From NCBI GenBank assembly GCA_963210315.1, contig OY723270.1, positions 992,001 to 1,056,000 on the forward strand: 64,000 nucleotides of DNA, read 5' to 3'. Position 1 is the stretch's first letter; each line of letters begins with the position of its first letter. Below the pieces are notes generated by a model. It was given only the letters and a program-made list of their open reading frames with translations, did no database searches and was not told the DNA's origin. The DNA comes from Rhynchopus euleeides. Taxonomy: Eukaryota; Euglenozoa; Diplonemea; Diplonemida; Diplonemidae. Below, in pieces: positions 23,940 to 34,851 of this stretch. The translations under genes were made by a program, and so were the position numbers.

Positions 23940-25881
23940 CACGGTGGACTCCCACAGGCCAAAGTGGGTGTCTGAAAGAGGGTGAATAGTTTGGCGGAAT
24001 TAGTGGGTGTCTGGCACCCTCTGGGCGGGTGTCTGGCACCCACTAGTGGGTGTCTAGCACCCTCTTTTTACCACCAAAGCGGGTGTCTGGCACCCTCTTT
24101 TCACCACCAAATTACTGGGGATTCCCTGTAATTCTGGGTGGAAATCATGTCAGGTCAACCTGGGACCTGCTGATTTCGACTGGAGTCATCTCAGACCTGT
24201 GGGGTTCAGTCAATTTCAGATTCAGACCTGCTGATCCAGAACTGCACCCTCTCCTTCCACACCAATTGTATCCACTGCTCATGGGTCCGAGTGACGACGA
24301 TAGCAATGACGATGGCTCCATAGCAAAGATGGCTACCACTGCCAAAGCTCATCTGAAACAGAAACTGTCCCAGATGGAAGTCTCCTGAAATACAGGGTTC
24401 GGGGTTACCACGAGTGTAACGCAGATACGTACAGGTGTGTCAAGAGAGTGTGCAGCTCACAGCAGTTCCGCATCCTTGATTGCTGAACTCCACAGTCCTA
24501 GGACGACGAAGAGGACGACGAAGGGGACGACGAGGGTCGACGTAGGCTTATCTTACGCTACGGCAGGGGTGGACTCAGCCACCCCGGGGGCAGGTTGAAC
24601 AGGTTGTGTGGTTCCACTGATCAACATATAGGTCGGCCTGTCTGATAAGACTCAGCCACCCTGCGGGTCAATTGTTTCCAAAAGGGTGCCTATTTGACCA
24701 AAAGGCAAAATTTACTCCCGCCATGCTCCCGTACCACAGAGGCTGTTGTGTTTGCCTCTGTGTATGCGTACGTTTTGCGATGACGGGGTGTGGAACCTGG
24801 CGTAGACCGAGCTACAACCAGGAACCAACGGCCCAACTCGGCGCCGTGGGTCAATTTTTGTGAAAAGGCCTTGACCAGAGGCATCCCCCTAACACTAAAT
24901 TTGCTCTGTTTCATCCTGAACCGACCAACCAGGCACCGTGAGGAGGCATCAGAGCCCCTCGTGGACAGCCGCAGCACCCTTCCTTTACTAACGTCAGGTT
25001 CACCACTAGCACGAAGCATCACTGTTTTACGTCAGGTATGGCAAATGCCCACCCAAGGAAGTCGAGGAGTTTGAGCCGTTGGAAGTTACCAGAGGGACAA
25101 GCAAGAGGGATCTGCAAATCAGTGATGTCTGTTGTACCCTTGGACCACATTAAACTCAAACTGAACCCTCAGTCGTCCTTGATCGCCCGACAAGGTTCCT
25201 TTCAGCTTTCTAACAGATGGGTACCGCAACTGTCCAACTATCTACAGACTCACATCCCAGAAGGTGCAGTCCAGGTTCCACAGAGCAAATTAAATGTTAG
25301 CATTTCTGCACAACTACCGGTACGCAAATCGCAGCGGCGGTGGAAGTGACTGACTCGAAAACGGCGAGGTATCAGTCTTGACGCTGGAAAATTCCGTTCG
25401 GAAATACCAAACACATCCACAGAAAGTGGAAGGAATGGGCGCCAAGATGATGCGAACGATTTTTGGGGGGAGGAGGGGGGGGGACTGCCCTGTATCGTGA
25501 TACCCGTGAGGGTAAAAAAATACAGAACAGGGAGGCACAGGCGCACACGCAAAGGCAACACGCAAATGACAAGTGGCAGGGGCTGGGGTCTGGGGCCTCC
25601 TCATCATCCCCCCCCCCCTCTTCTCTCTAATACCGGGATACCCCGGCCAGGATCCCAGGATATGCCCCTGATCCAGCCAGATTTTCACCTCGAGAATATA
25701 GTATAGTAGCGTAGCGGGTGTCTGACACCCACTAGCGGGTGCCAGACACCCACTAGTGGGTGTCTGACACCCGCTTAGACACCCACTAGTGGGTGCCGAG
25801 ACACCCACTAGCGGGTGCCAGGACACCCGCTAATTTTCCAAACTGCAAAGTGGGTGTCTGACCGGGCGGGAGTCCACCGTG
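23940..25881. mobile_element. About 1.94-kb inverted-repeat element with GGGTGTCTG repeats near both ends
   Basis: The 14-bp ends CACGGTGGACTCCC (23940-23953) and its exact inverse (25868-25881) bound the unit. Both subterminal regions (23963-24108 and 25716-25858) are built of ACTAGTGGGTGTCTGACACC-type palindromic repeats. The interior has only short frames, one of 35 residues from ATG 24281 (MGPSDDDSNDDG...). No target duplication was recognised. Likely a non-autonomous DNA element; superfamily unknown. Confidence 0.65.
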
Positions 25882-26899
25882 TGGGGGGGACAAACCCCAA
25901 AATTCCACTTTCCCTCGGAGGTCATTTTTGGGCCAAAAAAATATGAAAAACCGGTCCAGAATATGTCGGAACCCGGAAATACCCCCACTACAACATGATC
26001 TGTGGCCTTGTTACCCTCTCAGACCCCATCCTAATTTTCCATACCACAACTTGTACCGAGCCCACCCCCGGTGGGCAAGGTCTCATCGTGATCAACATGC
26101 AATGGGCCAAGAAAAGCTCTGTTCCACCCTTCAAAGCTGCCGAGAAGTTCCTGTGGAGTCTATCGGAACAGCGGTGCAAGCCCTGCTGTGAGACAGCGGT
26201 GCTGCAGGTCGCAGATATCGCACAAGAAGGTACCTACCGGTTGTTGTACCGGAAGCACACCATGGTGAAGGTGCAGCACAGGTGGCACGGTTGCCCCTGT
26301 ACGAACATATACTCCACTGCAGCGCTCGCACCCTAGTGCTGACGTGAGCCGAGGTCGGTGTGGATCGAATTCAAACAGGTGTGGTGCACGACTGGCTGGA
26401 GGGTCTCCTCTCGTCAATGACAGTACAGCTGATCAGCCGCTTTCAGTGTACAGCCTCAACGGTGACTGCACTCGCACAGGTCACCGCAAGCGGAATAGTG
26501 AATATTGAGGTGGGGAAATCCCCCTGTACCCTCGGCAGAGGATGTGCGCGCATTTGCGAAACGACCGCGTCCCCAGACAACTGCCCAGGAAGCGTTCCGG
26601 GAGATACTTGGCCCACAAACAGGGCGGGATCCGCAGCTTCCTGGGAAGGAAACGGGGTGCTGAATTGATGGATCGCGCCGAGGAGAGCGGGCTCCACCAG
26701 GATGAATTCACCATACTTGAGCTCCAGGAGAACCTCCTGGACGATATGTATGTGTAACTTGATACAATGCCTCTCCCAGTGGTTGTAGTCAAAAAATGAC
26801 GAAGCCACGCTACTACCCCGAGGTACAAGTTCTGGTAGGAAAATAAAAAATGGGCGAAAAATGCCTTCCCGGGTGTCAAAAATCACCGAAATGGGCCTA
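25882..26899. other. Intergenic region with possible eroded coding DNA
   Basis: Between the inverted-repeat element and the 376-bp array. A 113-codon frame (25995-26336) and a frame ending LHQDEFTILELQENLLDDMY at 26757 look protein-like but match nothing known and do not connect. Confidence 0.4.
25995..26336 (+). CDS. Possible small hypothetical ORF
   Basis: ATG-started frame of 113 codons. The product includes FKAAEKFLWSLSEQRCKPCC and LQVADIAQEGTYRLLYRKHT and is fairly cysteine-rich in the middle. No recognised domain, no pyrimidine-AG leader and a position within transposon debris make a functional gene doubtful; it may be a transposon-protein remnant. Confidence 0.2.
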   Translation: MICGLVTLSDPILIFHTTTCTEPTPGGQGLIVINMQWAKKSSVPPFKAAEKFLWSLSEQRCKPCCETAVLQVADIAQEGTYRLLYRKHTMVKVQHRWHGCPCTNIYSTAALAP

Positions 26900-26900
26900 A

Positions 26901-28755
26901 GGAGGGTGTCCGGTACTCCGGATTTTCCTGATTTTTCCCGATTTTCCGAAAGTTTTGCCACTGGTTGACACAAGGGCAAATTTCGAGCAAAATCCGAAAA
27001 TCAGGAAAAATCGGGAAAAAACAGGAAATCCAGGGGGGGCCACCGGAGACCCTCCCCGAAAAAATCCGATTTTTTTGGGTCGAAAAAAAAATTTTTTTCC
27101 GACCCGAAAATCTGTATCTGCGGACTGCCACACTCTGAAAAACCGAAAAATTTCCGAAAAAAATCGAAAATTTTGGCCTTTCCTGGCCTGTGTGGTCCCA
27201 AAGGGTCCAGGTTGCCCGGTTTTTCTCCCAAAAACACCCCAAAAATTTTTCCGCCGTTTCACCCCCCCAGAATCTAGGAGGGTGTCCGGTACTCCGGATT
27301 TTCCTGATTTTTCCCGATTTTCCGAAAGTTTTGCCACTGGTTGACACAAGGGCAAATTTCGAGCAAAATCCGAAAATCAGGAAAAATCGGGAAAAAACAG
27401 GAAATCCAGGGGGGGCCACCGGAGACCCTCCCCGAAAAAATCCGATTTTTTTGGGTCGAAAAAAAAATTTTTTTCCGACCCGAAAATCTGTATCTGCGGA
27501 CTGCCACACTCTGAAAAACCGAAAAATTTCCGAAAAAAATCGAAAATTTTGGCCTTTCCTGGCCTGTGTGGTCCCAAAGGGTCCAGGTTGCCCGGTTTTT
27601 CTCCCAAAAACACCCCAAAAATTTTTCCGCCGTTTCACCCCCCCAGAATCTAGGAGGGTGTCCGGTACTCCGGATTTTCCTGATTTTTCCCGATTTTCCG
27701 AAAGTTTTGCCACTGGTTGACACAAGGGCAAATTTCGAGCAAAATCCGAAAATCAGGAAAAATCGGGAAAAAACAGGAAATCCAGGGGGGGCCACCGGAG
27801 ACCCTCCCCGAAAAAATCCGATTTTTTTGGGTCGAAAAAAAAATTTTTTTCCGACCCGAAAATCTGTATCTGCGGACTGCCACACTCTGAAAAACCGAAA
27901 AATTTCCGAAAAAAATCGAAAATTTTGGCCTTTCCTGGCCTGTGTGGTCCCAAAGGGTCCAGGTTGCCCGGTTTTTCTCCCAAAAACACCCCAAAAATTT
28001 TTCCGCCGTTTCACCCCCCCAGAATCTAGGAGGGTGTCCGGTACTCCGGATTTTCCTGATTTTTCCCGATTTTCCGAAAGTTTTGCCACTGGTTGACACA
28101 AGGGCAAATTTCGAGCAAAATCCGAAAATCAGGAAAAATCGGGAAAAAACAGGAAATCCAGGGGGGGCCACCGGAGACCCTCCCCGAAAAAATCCGATTT
28201 TTTTGGGTCGAAAAAAAAATTTTTTTCCGACCCGAAAATCTGTATCTGCGGACTGCCACACTCTGAAAAACCGAAAAATTTCCGAAAAAAATCGAAAATT
28301 TTGGCCTTTCCTGGCCTGTGTGGTCCCAAAGGGTCCAGGTTGCCCGGTTTTTCTCCCAAAAACACCCCAAAAATTTTTCCGCCGTTTCACCCCCCCAGAA
28401 TCTAGGAGGGTGTCCGGTACTCCGGATTTTCCTGATTTTTCCCGATTTTCCGAAAGTTTTGCCACTGGTTGACACAAGGGCAAATTTCGAGCAAAATCCG
28501 AAAATCAGGAAAAATCGGGAAAAAACAGGAAATCCAGGGGGGGCCACCGGAGACCCTCCCCGAAAAAATCCGATTTTTTTGGGTCGAAAAAAAAATTTTT
28601 TTCCGACCCGAAAATCTGTATCTGCGGACTGCCACACTCTGAAAAACCGAAAAATTTCCGAAAAAAATCGAAAATTTTGGCCTTTCCTGGCCTGTGTGGT
28701 CCCAAAGGGTCCAGGTTGCCCGGTTTTTCTCCCAAAAACACCCCAAAAATTTTTT
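26901..28755. repeat. Tandem array, five copies of a 376-bp unit
   Basis: Units start at 26901, 27277, 27653, 28029 and 28405, each with GGAGGGTGTCCGGTACTCCG. The copies appear identical; the fifth loses the last about 25 bp and runs into a CGCCGCCC hairpin at 28756. The unit has homopolymer-like runs (GAAAAAAAAATTTTTTTTCC) and stays open in several frames on both strands because 376 is not a multiple of three. Recent unequal exchange or a satellite is likely. Confidence 0.95.
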
Positions 28756-29880
28756 CGCCGCCCTTCGGGCGGCGGATTGGCCGCCTTCGGCAGCGTCGTC
28801 GTTTCACTCTGTACTAAGGACGTCGGTAAAGCCGAGCCCTTTGTACAACCGTTTCACTCTGACTTCTGTCTGTCTGTCCTGTGTGCCATCAGTGTGTCCC
28901 CGTTCCAGTGATTCCGCTCCATCCCATTGAGTGTCTCTCAGTTCTGCTCGTTCTGACAGTGGAGGTGGTCTCCTGCGACTGCGTCGGTTTCTTGGCTGCC
29001 CCGTGTCTGCAGTTCCACTTGTGTCATGGACTCGTTGTGGTTACTGGTGCTCTGCAATATTTTCGCTGCTGCTCGTTAGTTCCGTCCCGTTTCATTCCCA
29101 GCTGCTCAGGGAGAGCTGCCCTGTGTTTGCCGCAAAGGGCGCTGCTGATCCTTGTTCCTCATCGCGTTGTGACTCCCATTCAGCCTGGCGGGGCAGTCTT
29201 CAGCGTTCAAACTACCTGATAGTTCCCGAAGTTCGCCGATTCCGCCGCTTATCTTGCACCATATGGGCACCAAGCCGGCAACGATAGCCTGTGGCGTTGA
29301 GGCGCCATCGGCTGTCTCCCGGAGCATTTCCAACCTCACATCCGTGAGGCCACCCAGGTTTGTGGGTTCCATAAAGAACTCAGGCGGGTGCCGCTCTCGT
29401 ACCCCCGCATGCCTCACCCGCCGCGAACGAGGGAGGCCGCCACGCATGAGGAGCTTCTCTTCGCCACCTCCCGCTGCTCGTCAGTCAGGGAGCTACACCC
29501 CGTTTTTTCGGTTGAAGTTTTTTCTGATCAGAGTTGCACCCACCGTTTCTCTCCGTCCAGCCCGAGAATGTCGAACCCTGAAACATCGACAACACCCCAC
29601 ATCCTGCACCTGAGACGCGGCTTCCTTATCTGAGGGGCCGCGTCCAAATACACGGACTTTGCTAAACTGGACCCAACTCCCCACACCCTTTTTTTTGCCA
29701 TTTTTTCAAAAAATCCCCCAAAATTTTCCAAATTTTTCAAAAATTTCCTAAATTTAGGACACCCTCCTAAAACCTGTTTTCCACCACATATCGGCCAACA
29801 GCTACCCAAAAATAGGCTCTCCGGGGGTCGGAATGGGGGTGTCGGAAAAATTGCTGTTTGTCTACCACTTTTCCTTAGCA
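28756..29880. other. Intergenic region without recognised gene
   Basis: Begins with a perfect 8-bp stem hairpin CGCCGCCCTTCGGGCGGCG (28756-28774). The rest shows only short frames. A 50-bp line GACTTTGCTAAACTGGACCC (29654 onward) recurs at 61324 before the same run of T, and is part of the complex repeat that flanks the 41-bp satellite. Confidence 0.5.
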
Positions 29881-31600
29881 GTGACCCCCCCCTAGGGCAG
29901 TGATTAAATAAACGTTGAAAACGTTTAGCGTTTATAAACGTTTAGCGTTTCTCAGAATTCTGAGCGGAAATAAACGTTCAGATAAACGCTTAATAAACGT
30001 TTCCTGCAGGCTCTGCCACTGAGTCACTTTACATCATAATATATCATGGCCAGCACACCACACCCCAAATTCCAGGGCGGGGGGTCACCGCTGCGGTGAG
30101 GACAGCAAGATGTCGAAGCGCAAGGTCGAAAACATCGGCGCTATTTCTGGCCACTTCTTGTACCCGTGCCTGCTGTACCAGGTGCCTGTTCCAGTCAGCT
30201 GCCTCCCATCAGAGGAGGCATCTGAGAGACTCTCGTATGGCGTCCCTGTGCCACATGCTCACAGGTGAGGCACCACACCCGAGGACGCGCTCCCTGGCAA
30301 CGGATGCGCCGTGCCACAGACCCAGCTGCCGTAAGCTCCCAAGAACAGCGTCAAATGGGACACGAACTGTACCATACTTCTCCCACAACTGTTCCTGGCG
30401 CGATTACCTCATATTGGCTTGCCTTTTGGCCTCTGGAGGGCACCGAGAAGCTGTTATGTTTCAGAACAATCAACGACAACAGTTCTTCTGTGCATCTGGC
30501 AGGTTGAGGTGTGCTTGCTCTGCTTGATGTGTCCTGTGGTGTGCAGCCCAGGTACAAGTTCTGTCCCAAAAAAATTGGTTGCTAAAAACGGCATCGTCGG
30601 GGGCATACCACCCCCTGGGAGTGGGCGGAATTGAGTTTCCGGAGCATATTGGGCACTTTCTGCCACCAGGGGGGTTAAAGCCGCCTGACGCCTGCACGTG
30701 GCGCCCCTGCTAATCCCCTCGCATTGCACTGCGCGGGGGGTGAACAGAGTCAACGGTGGGGTGGTTACCTCGGTGCTGAAATGCCTTGTGCATGGAGCCG
30801 GAATAGCCGGGGTGGTGACCTGGTCTATGAAGGGGGAACCCTGAGCCCAAAGAACCGAGATCCCAAGACCTCCAATGGGGGCCGGGCGCCCCTCGTCCTG
30901 TGTCCTCCACGGCGACCCCCTGCGCGGGCTTCCGGGCCGGAGTAGCCCGCCTCCCTTCTGTCATAGACGGAGGTCAGACCACCGCAGTTGCGTCTCTGTT
31001 TCACACAGTGTAACGTACAGGTGGGAGTGGCCCTAGTACGTTCGGGACGCGTATAGGACTCGCACTACGTGGGGGGACGGGATGAACGTCCGAAAAGGTT
31101 GGAAAAACGTAGGAGTGCATTACACACAATGTCTTCCCATGGGTAAAGACTAGCTAGTTACCCTCACTCCGCGTGGGATCCGGAAACCCTTCTTGAGCCA
31201 CCGGGTCTCCTCACACTTTAGGGGGTGGCGCCCCAGGTTGCTAACCAGCGGCAGGTTTTTGCAGAGACCTAAGGGTGTCTCTTTTCCTCACCGCAGACAA
31301 CCGTGTGTGGGAATCGTGTGTAGCCACTGTTTGGGTTCAGTGTCTGGGCATGCGTGGCGCTGGGCCCACTGGTCGTCACCTTTGCCGCTCGCCACGTAAA
31401 GTTGAATAAGGGCACTTTCTGCCACCAGAATCGTGTGGGAGTGTGTGAGGTCAGATTATGTGGGTGGGGTGTGGGCACAAGCTGCTTCGCTAAATAAACG
31501 CTAAACGTTTAGCGTTTATAAACGTTTAACGTTTATTTCAAAACGGTTTCTGAAATAAACGTCGTTTATTGGGTTCACTGCCCTAGGGGGGGGGGGTGAC
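29881..31600. mobile_element. 1.72-kb inverted-repeat element with AAACGTTTA subterminal repeats
   Basis: Ends are GTGACCCCCCCCTAGGGCAG at 29881 and its near inverse finishing at 31600 (CTGCCCTAGGGG...GTGAC). Just inside both ends, 29905-30003 and 31494-31570, lie clusters of AAACGTTTAGCGTTTATAAA-type palindromes. GGGCACTTTCTGCCACCAG occurs at about 30650 and 31408. The core shows no transposase, only a 51-codon frame. No target duplication was found. Probably a non-autonomous TIR element ending about 110 bp before the HNH gene. Confidence 0.7.
30111..30266 (+). CDS. Possible 51-residue ORF inside the 1.72-kb element
   Basis: Starts MSKRKVENIGAISGHF and ends VPHAHR. It has a basic start and a cysteine- and proline-rich middle. 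No family is recognised; it may be the start of a decayed element protein or chance. Confidence 0.2.
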
Positions 31601-31674
31601 GGCCATTTTCCCGTTTCCCCCTTTCGCATTCCCCACGAGCGCATCTCACACGAACCACCCCTTGTTGTGCTTTG

Positions 31675-31704
31675 CCAACCTGACCACCCCACAGGCCACA
31701 CCAG
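31675..31704 (+). promoter_or_regulatory. Candidate splice acceptor before the HNH gene
   Basis: A pyrimidine-rich stretch ends CCACCCCACAG (AG 31693-31694), with a second AG at 31703-31704, 6-16 nt before ATG 31711. Could receive a spliced leader or be the end of an intron in the 5' untranslated region. Confidence 0.45.
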
Positions 31705-31710
31705 GGTGCG

Positions 31711-33453
31711 ATGTCAGAGACACCTGTGCCACCTGGCACAGGTGGCTGCCCTGCAGCAGAAGGCCCCCCTGTGCCTCACCCCTGCCCCAAGCAGGAGGCT
31801 TACATGCTCAGAGTAGAGTGCAGCAGGAGGCAGGGGGAGCTGGCCACCATACACAACCTGCTGGAGCCGCAGGACAAAGGCGATCTGAACGCGATGTTTG
31901 CCCGCCGCAAACGCGAGTGTGTTGATATGGAGAAGGGCATCGGGTGGGATGCTGATGCCGATGCTGGTGCTGAGGCCGATGTCTCTGCCGACACCGGCGC
32001 CGAATCACCCGCGCCATCCGACAGCGCTGAAGCTGCAGCACAGCAGCAGGCGGTGCCGCGGGGCGTGTCGGAAGGGAAGGATGCCAAGGGAGAGGAGGGG
32101 AAACCGTCAGGACGAAAGCTGATTGTCAAAAGATTCTGCGATCTCCTCCGGAAGGACAAGAATGCTAAGGACAAGAATGGCAAGAGTATGAACTACACCT
32201 GGGAGCCCAATGACTGGACCTACTTCGCCGAGGAGGCTGTGTGGACAGATGTGCTGGCCTTGGGGCTGGCCTGCCCCTACTGCTGTGTGGAGCTGACAGC
32301 GGCGAACGCCTCGATGGACCGCATCGATAACGACAGGCATCACACGCCGGATAACGCAGTCCTGACGTGCAGGACGTGCAACGTGATGCGCAATACAGCA
32401 ATACTGGGGACATTCCTCGCAGGGAGCGCGGAGCGGCGTGGCGCGGGGGCTGGTGTGATACAGGAGAGCGACATCCCCACCATGGCAGAGCTGGTCACCG
32501 AGAAGCGCCTCGGGGAGGTGTTTGGCGCGACGCTGAAGACGCTGTGCAATAAATACGAACGCATTTGGGAGGCAGCTCTGAAGGACCACAACGGAGGGGA
32601 GGTTGAAAGCGCTTCTCTAGACCCCCTCCCTGAAGGCAACGCGGTGTCCCGAGGGGCTTCTGGAAGCCCTCAAAAGGCGAAGCGCGCATCAAGCGTGTCG
32701 CAAACGGCTCAAGGAGTTGCAGCGCAGAAGCTTGCCAGATCCATCCTGACTGCAGGAAAGGACATCCCGAATGACTCTTCTTGGATTAGGGGCGATTTCC
32801 AGAAGCTGCTGATGCAGACGACAGACTACAGCGTGGCTGATCAGAATCTGCCGAAGGGTGTGCAGAGCCCCTGGGAGAAAATCTGTGACGACCGATTCCC
32901 CGAGGCGTACGCACAGTATCAGCAGCAGAAGGACGTGGAGGATGCAGAGGAGGAGAAGAGGGCGAGACAAGAGGAGAAGAAGCAGCGGCAGGAGGAGAAG
33001 AAGAAGTCGCTGGTGGAGGGGGAGGAGGCGAAGCAGAGGAAGGCGATGGAGAGGGGGGAGGTGGCGGAGCGGAAGGCGTTGCAGGAGGGGAAGAGGGAGG
33101 TGGAGAAGGTGCAGAAAAAGAAGCGGGATGAGGAGAAGAGGCAGAAGAAGTTGCAGGAGAAGGAGAAGAAGGGGGCGGAGAAGGCGCAGAAGGCGGAGGA
33201 GAAGAGGAAGCAGGATGAGGAGAAGAAGCAGAGGAAGGCGGAGAAGGAGAGGATGGCGGAGGAGAAGAAGAAACAAGATGAGGAGAAGAAGCAGAACAAG
33301 AAGGCCGAGGGGAAGAAGCAGAAGCAGCAGCATCAGCAGAGTGTGATGTGCGCTGAAAACTCTCAGGAGGCACCGGACCTGCCGACACTCACCAGCGACG
33401 GGGGGGAATCCTATGTCCCCGATATGCCCAGCCCCGACATCCGACGTGGGTGA
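31711..33453 (+). CDS. HNH-domain protein with long lysine/glutamate-rich coiled-coil tail
   Basis: 580 residues, single exon. Residues 188-227 form an HNH-type zinc/nuclease core: C188PYC191, then DRIDNDRHH (D203-H211), DN at 214-215, and LTCRTCNVMR (C220, C223, N224), matching the paired CxxC and DRxxxxxGH..DN..ltCxxCN pattern of HNH endonucleases. Before it is a Ser/Ala-rich acidic linker and a basic patch. After residue 410 comes about 125 residues of nearly pure K/E/Q/R repeats (EEKKQRQEEKKK type), predicted coiled coil or single helix, then a short acidic tail. Whether it cuts DNA is not known; host HNH-only proteins and transposon- or phage-derived genes both exist. The ATG is 16 nt after a CCCCACAG acceptor-like site. 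It starts 110 bp after the inverted-repeat element. Confidence 0.8.
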   Translation: MSETPVPPGTGGCPAAEGPPVPHPCPKQEAYMLRVECSRRQGELATIHNLLEPQDKGDLNAMFARRKRECVDMEKGIGWDADADAGAEADVSADTGAESPAPSDSAEAAAQQQAVPRGVSEGKDAKGEEGKPSGRKLIVKRFCDLLRKDKNAKDKNGKSMNYTWEPNDWTYFAEEAVWTDVLALGLACPYCCVELTAANASMDRIDNDRHHTPDNAVLTCRTCNVMRNTAILGTFLAGSAERRGAGAGVIQESDIPTMAELVTEKRLGEVFGATLKTLCNKYERIWEAALKDHNGGEVESASLDPLPEGNAVSRGASGSPQKAKRASSVSQTAQGVAAQKLARSILTAGKDIPNDSSWIRGDFQKLLMQTTDYSVADQNLPKGVQSPWEKICDDRFPEAYAQYQQQKDVEDAEEEKRARQEEKKQRQEEKKKSLVEGEEAKQRKAMERGEVAERKALQEGKREVEKVQKKKRDEEKRQKKLQEKEKKGAEKAQKAEEKRKQDEEKKQRKAEKERMAEEKKKQDEEKKQNKKAEGKKQKQQHQQSVMCAENSQEAPDLPTLTSDGGESYVPDMPSPDIRRG

Positions 33454-34851
33454 TCATACGGATGGTTGCGTGCTGCCTGCAGAGACTCCTGCTGTCTGGC
33501 GGAAGAGGTGATTGTCCCTGCTGGTGGTGGTCACGCTGTGGGCCCTCTACTGAGCCTGTCGGTGTTGGTGGCGGTGGCGGTGGGTGGGGTACAGCGTTGG
33601 CACTCACAGAAGGGGGGTGGGGGAGGTTCGTCAGCCCCCTCGTCGTACAGCAACCCATGCATCCCTCTCCGCCCCCTGCAGGCAGGCACGGCCGGTTCAG
33701 AGAGTTGTCCTGGTGTGTCCCCCCAGAGAATCCCCCGTTTCTGGATGTGTGACTCTCTCTCTCTCACTCTGGCCTCACTGTCGCCATCGTTTCATTCATC
33801 ATCTCTCGCCCGAGTGATTTCGAAGCCGGGTTTCGGGGCCCCCTCGTGGGGCCCACCCTTTTAGCTCCGTTCTCTCCCCCTTCGATGTACCCGATTGGTG
33901 TTTTGAGCGCTTTCTGTGACTATGGCACGGACGGCCCAGGGATCCCCCGAGATGTGTTGTACCCAAAGAGAACCGATCTGGTTTCAGTGCCCGTGTACAT
34001 CAGGCAATTTGGCTCCCTGGGCCCACCGTCGCCATCGGTTTTGCCCTTTAGCTTTGTCTTTCGCGTTATACTTGCCATCGGGCTGGGACATGGGATGGAA
34101 GAGGGCGGTCTGGGTTTCGAAATGTGGGATGTGTGTCAAGGCCTTGTCTCGGTGTGCATGGGCAGTTCGGTGGTGGTGGGGGAGAGAGACCGGGCCGCTG
34201 GGCCATTTCCTCTTTGTCGTTTTTGCAAGCAGGGGGGGCGAGCGACGGAAGGCGCGATGAAAGGAACGAAACTAACTAACAGAGGCACCCCGATGCCTGA
34301 TATCCTTCACGCTGTGCTGTACCTTGTGCAAGGAATGCAGCGAACCGTCGCCTGCCTTCCTTTCGCCTGCCCCCTCTGACCCCGACCTCTTTCGGGTCGT
34401 TGTGCTACACCCCCATCCCCTCCCGAACCACCCTCACCGTGCGTTGGCGCTGCCTGCAATTGAGTGAGTGTAAGTGTGGGGGCGGTGGGTGGGTGGGTGG
34501 GTGGTGCCCTTCTCAGCACTGCTTCTGCCGGTGTTCTTCATTGCCCAGCGGCGCCTCGTCGCCTGCGAGACGACCTGGCTGTGTCGTCTCGAGAAAGAGG
34601 GGGTGGGTGGTCGGCAGCCTGTTCTCATTGCAGCGCAGCAGTCACATGAGCTGCGCGCTGAATGCTTCAGCACCACCCTCCTTGGCCCCCTTCGCTTGTC
34701 CCAACACAGGGGGTGAGCCGGAGGTGGCGGCAACACCACCCCGCTCCTGGTGTGACCCACACACATCGAACACCACCCACCCTGCAGAACCACATCGGCA
34801 CTACACGCATCGGCACACTCGTTTCGCCCCCTCTCTCCTCCACATCCAGAC
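33454..34851. other. Intergenic region
   Basis: No gene supported. Short frames on the plus strand (about 33840-34380) lack domains. A GGTG run lies at 34482-34502, and pyrimidine-rich sequence leads into the next gene. Confidence 0.5.
34823..34849 (+). promoter_or_regulatory. Candidate splice acceptor before the acyl-CoA dehydrogenase
   Basis: CCCCCTCTCTCCTCCACATC followed by CAG, with the AG at 34848-34849, only two bases before ATG 34852. A textbook pyrimidine tract and AG directly on the start codon. Confidence 0.6.

Noticed and set aside
28756-28774. GC hairpin as a bacterial-type terminator
   Set aside because: No T-run follows, no gene ends nearby and the setting is a eukaryotic intergenic region.
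26897-28911. Long frames on both strands through the 376-bp array
   Set aside because: They repeat the same peptide with each unit, change frame because 376 is not a multiple of three, and are rich in F/K from homopolymer runs; they are by-products of the array.
32689-33333. Minus-strand poly-leucine frame
   Set aside because: Antisense of the lysine/glutamate-rich tail of the HNH protein.
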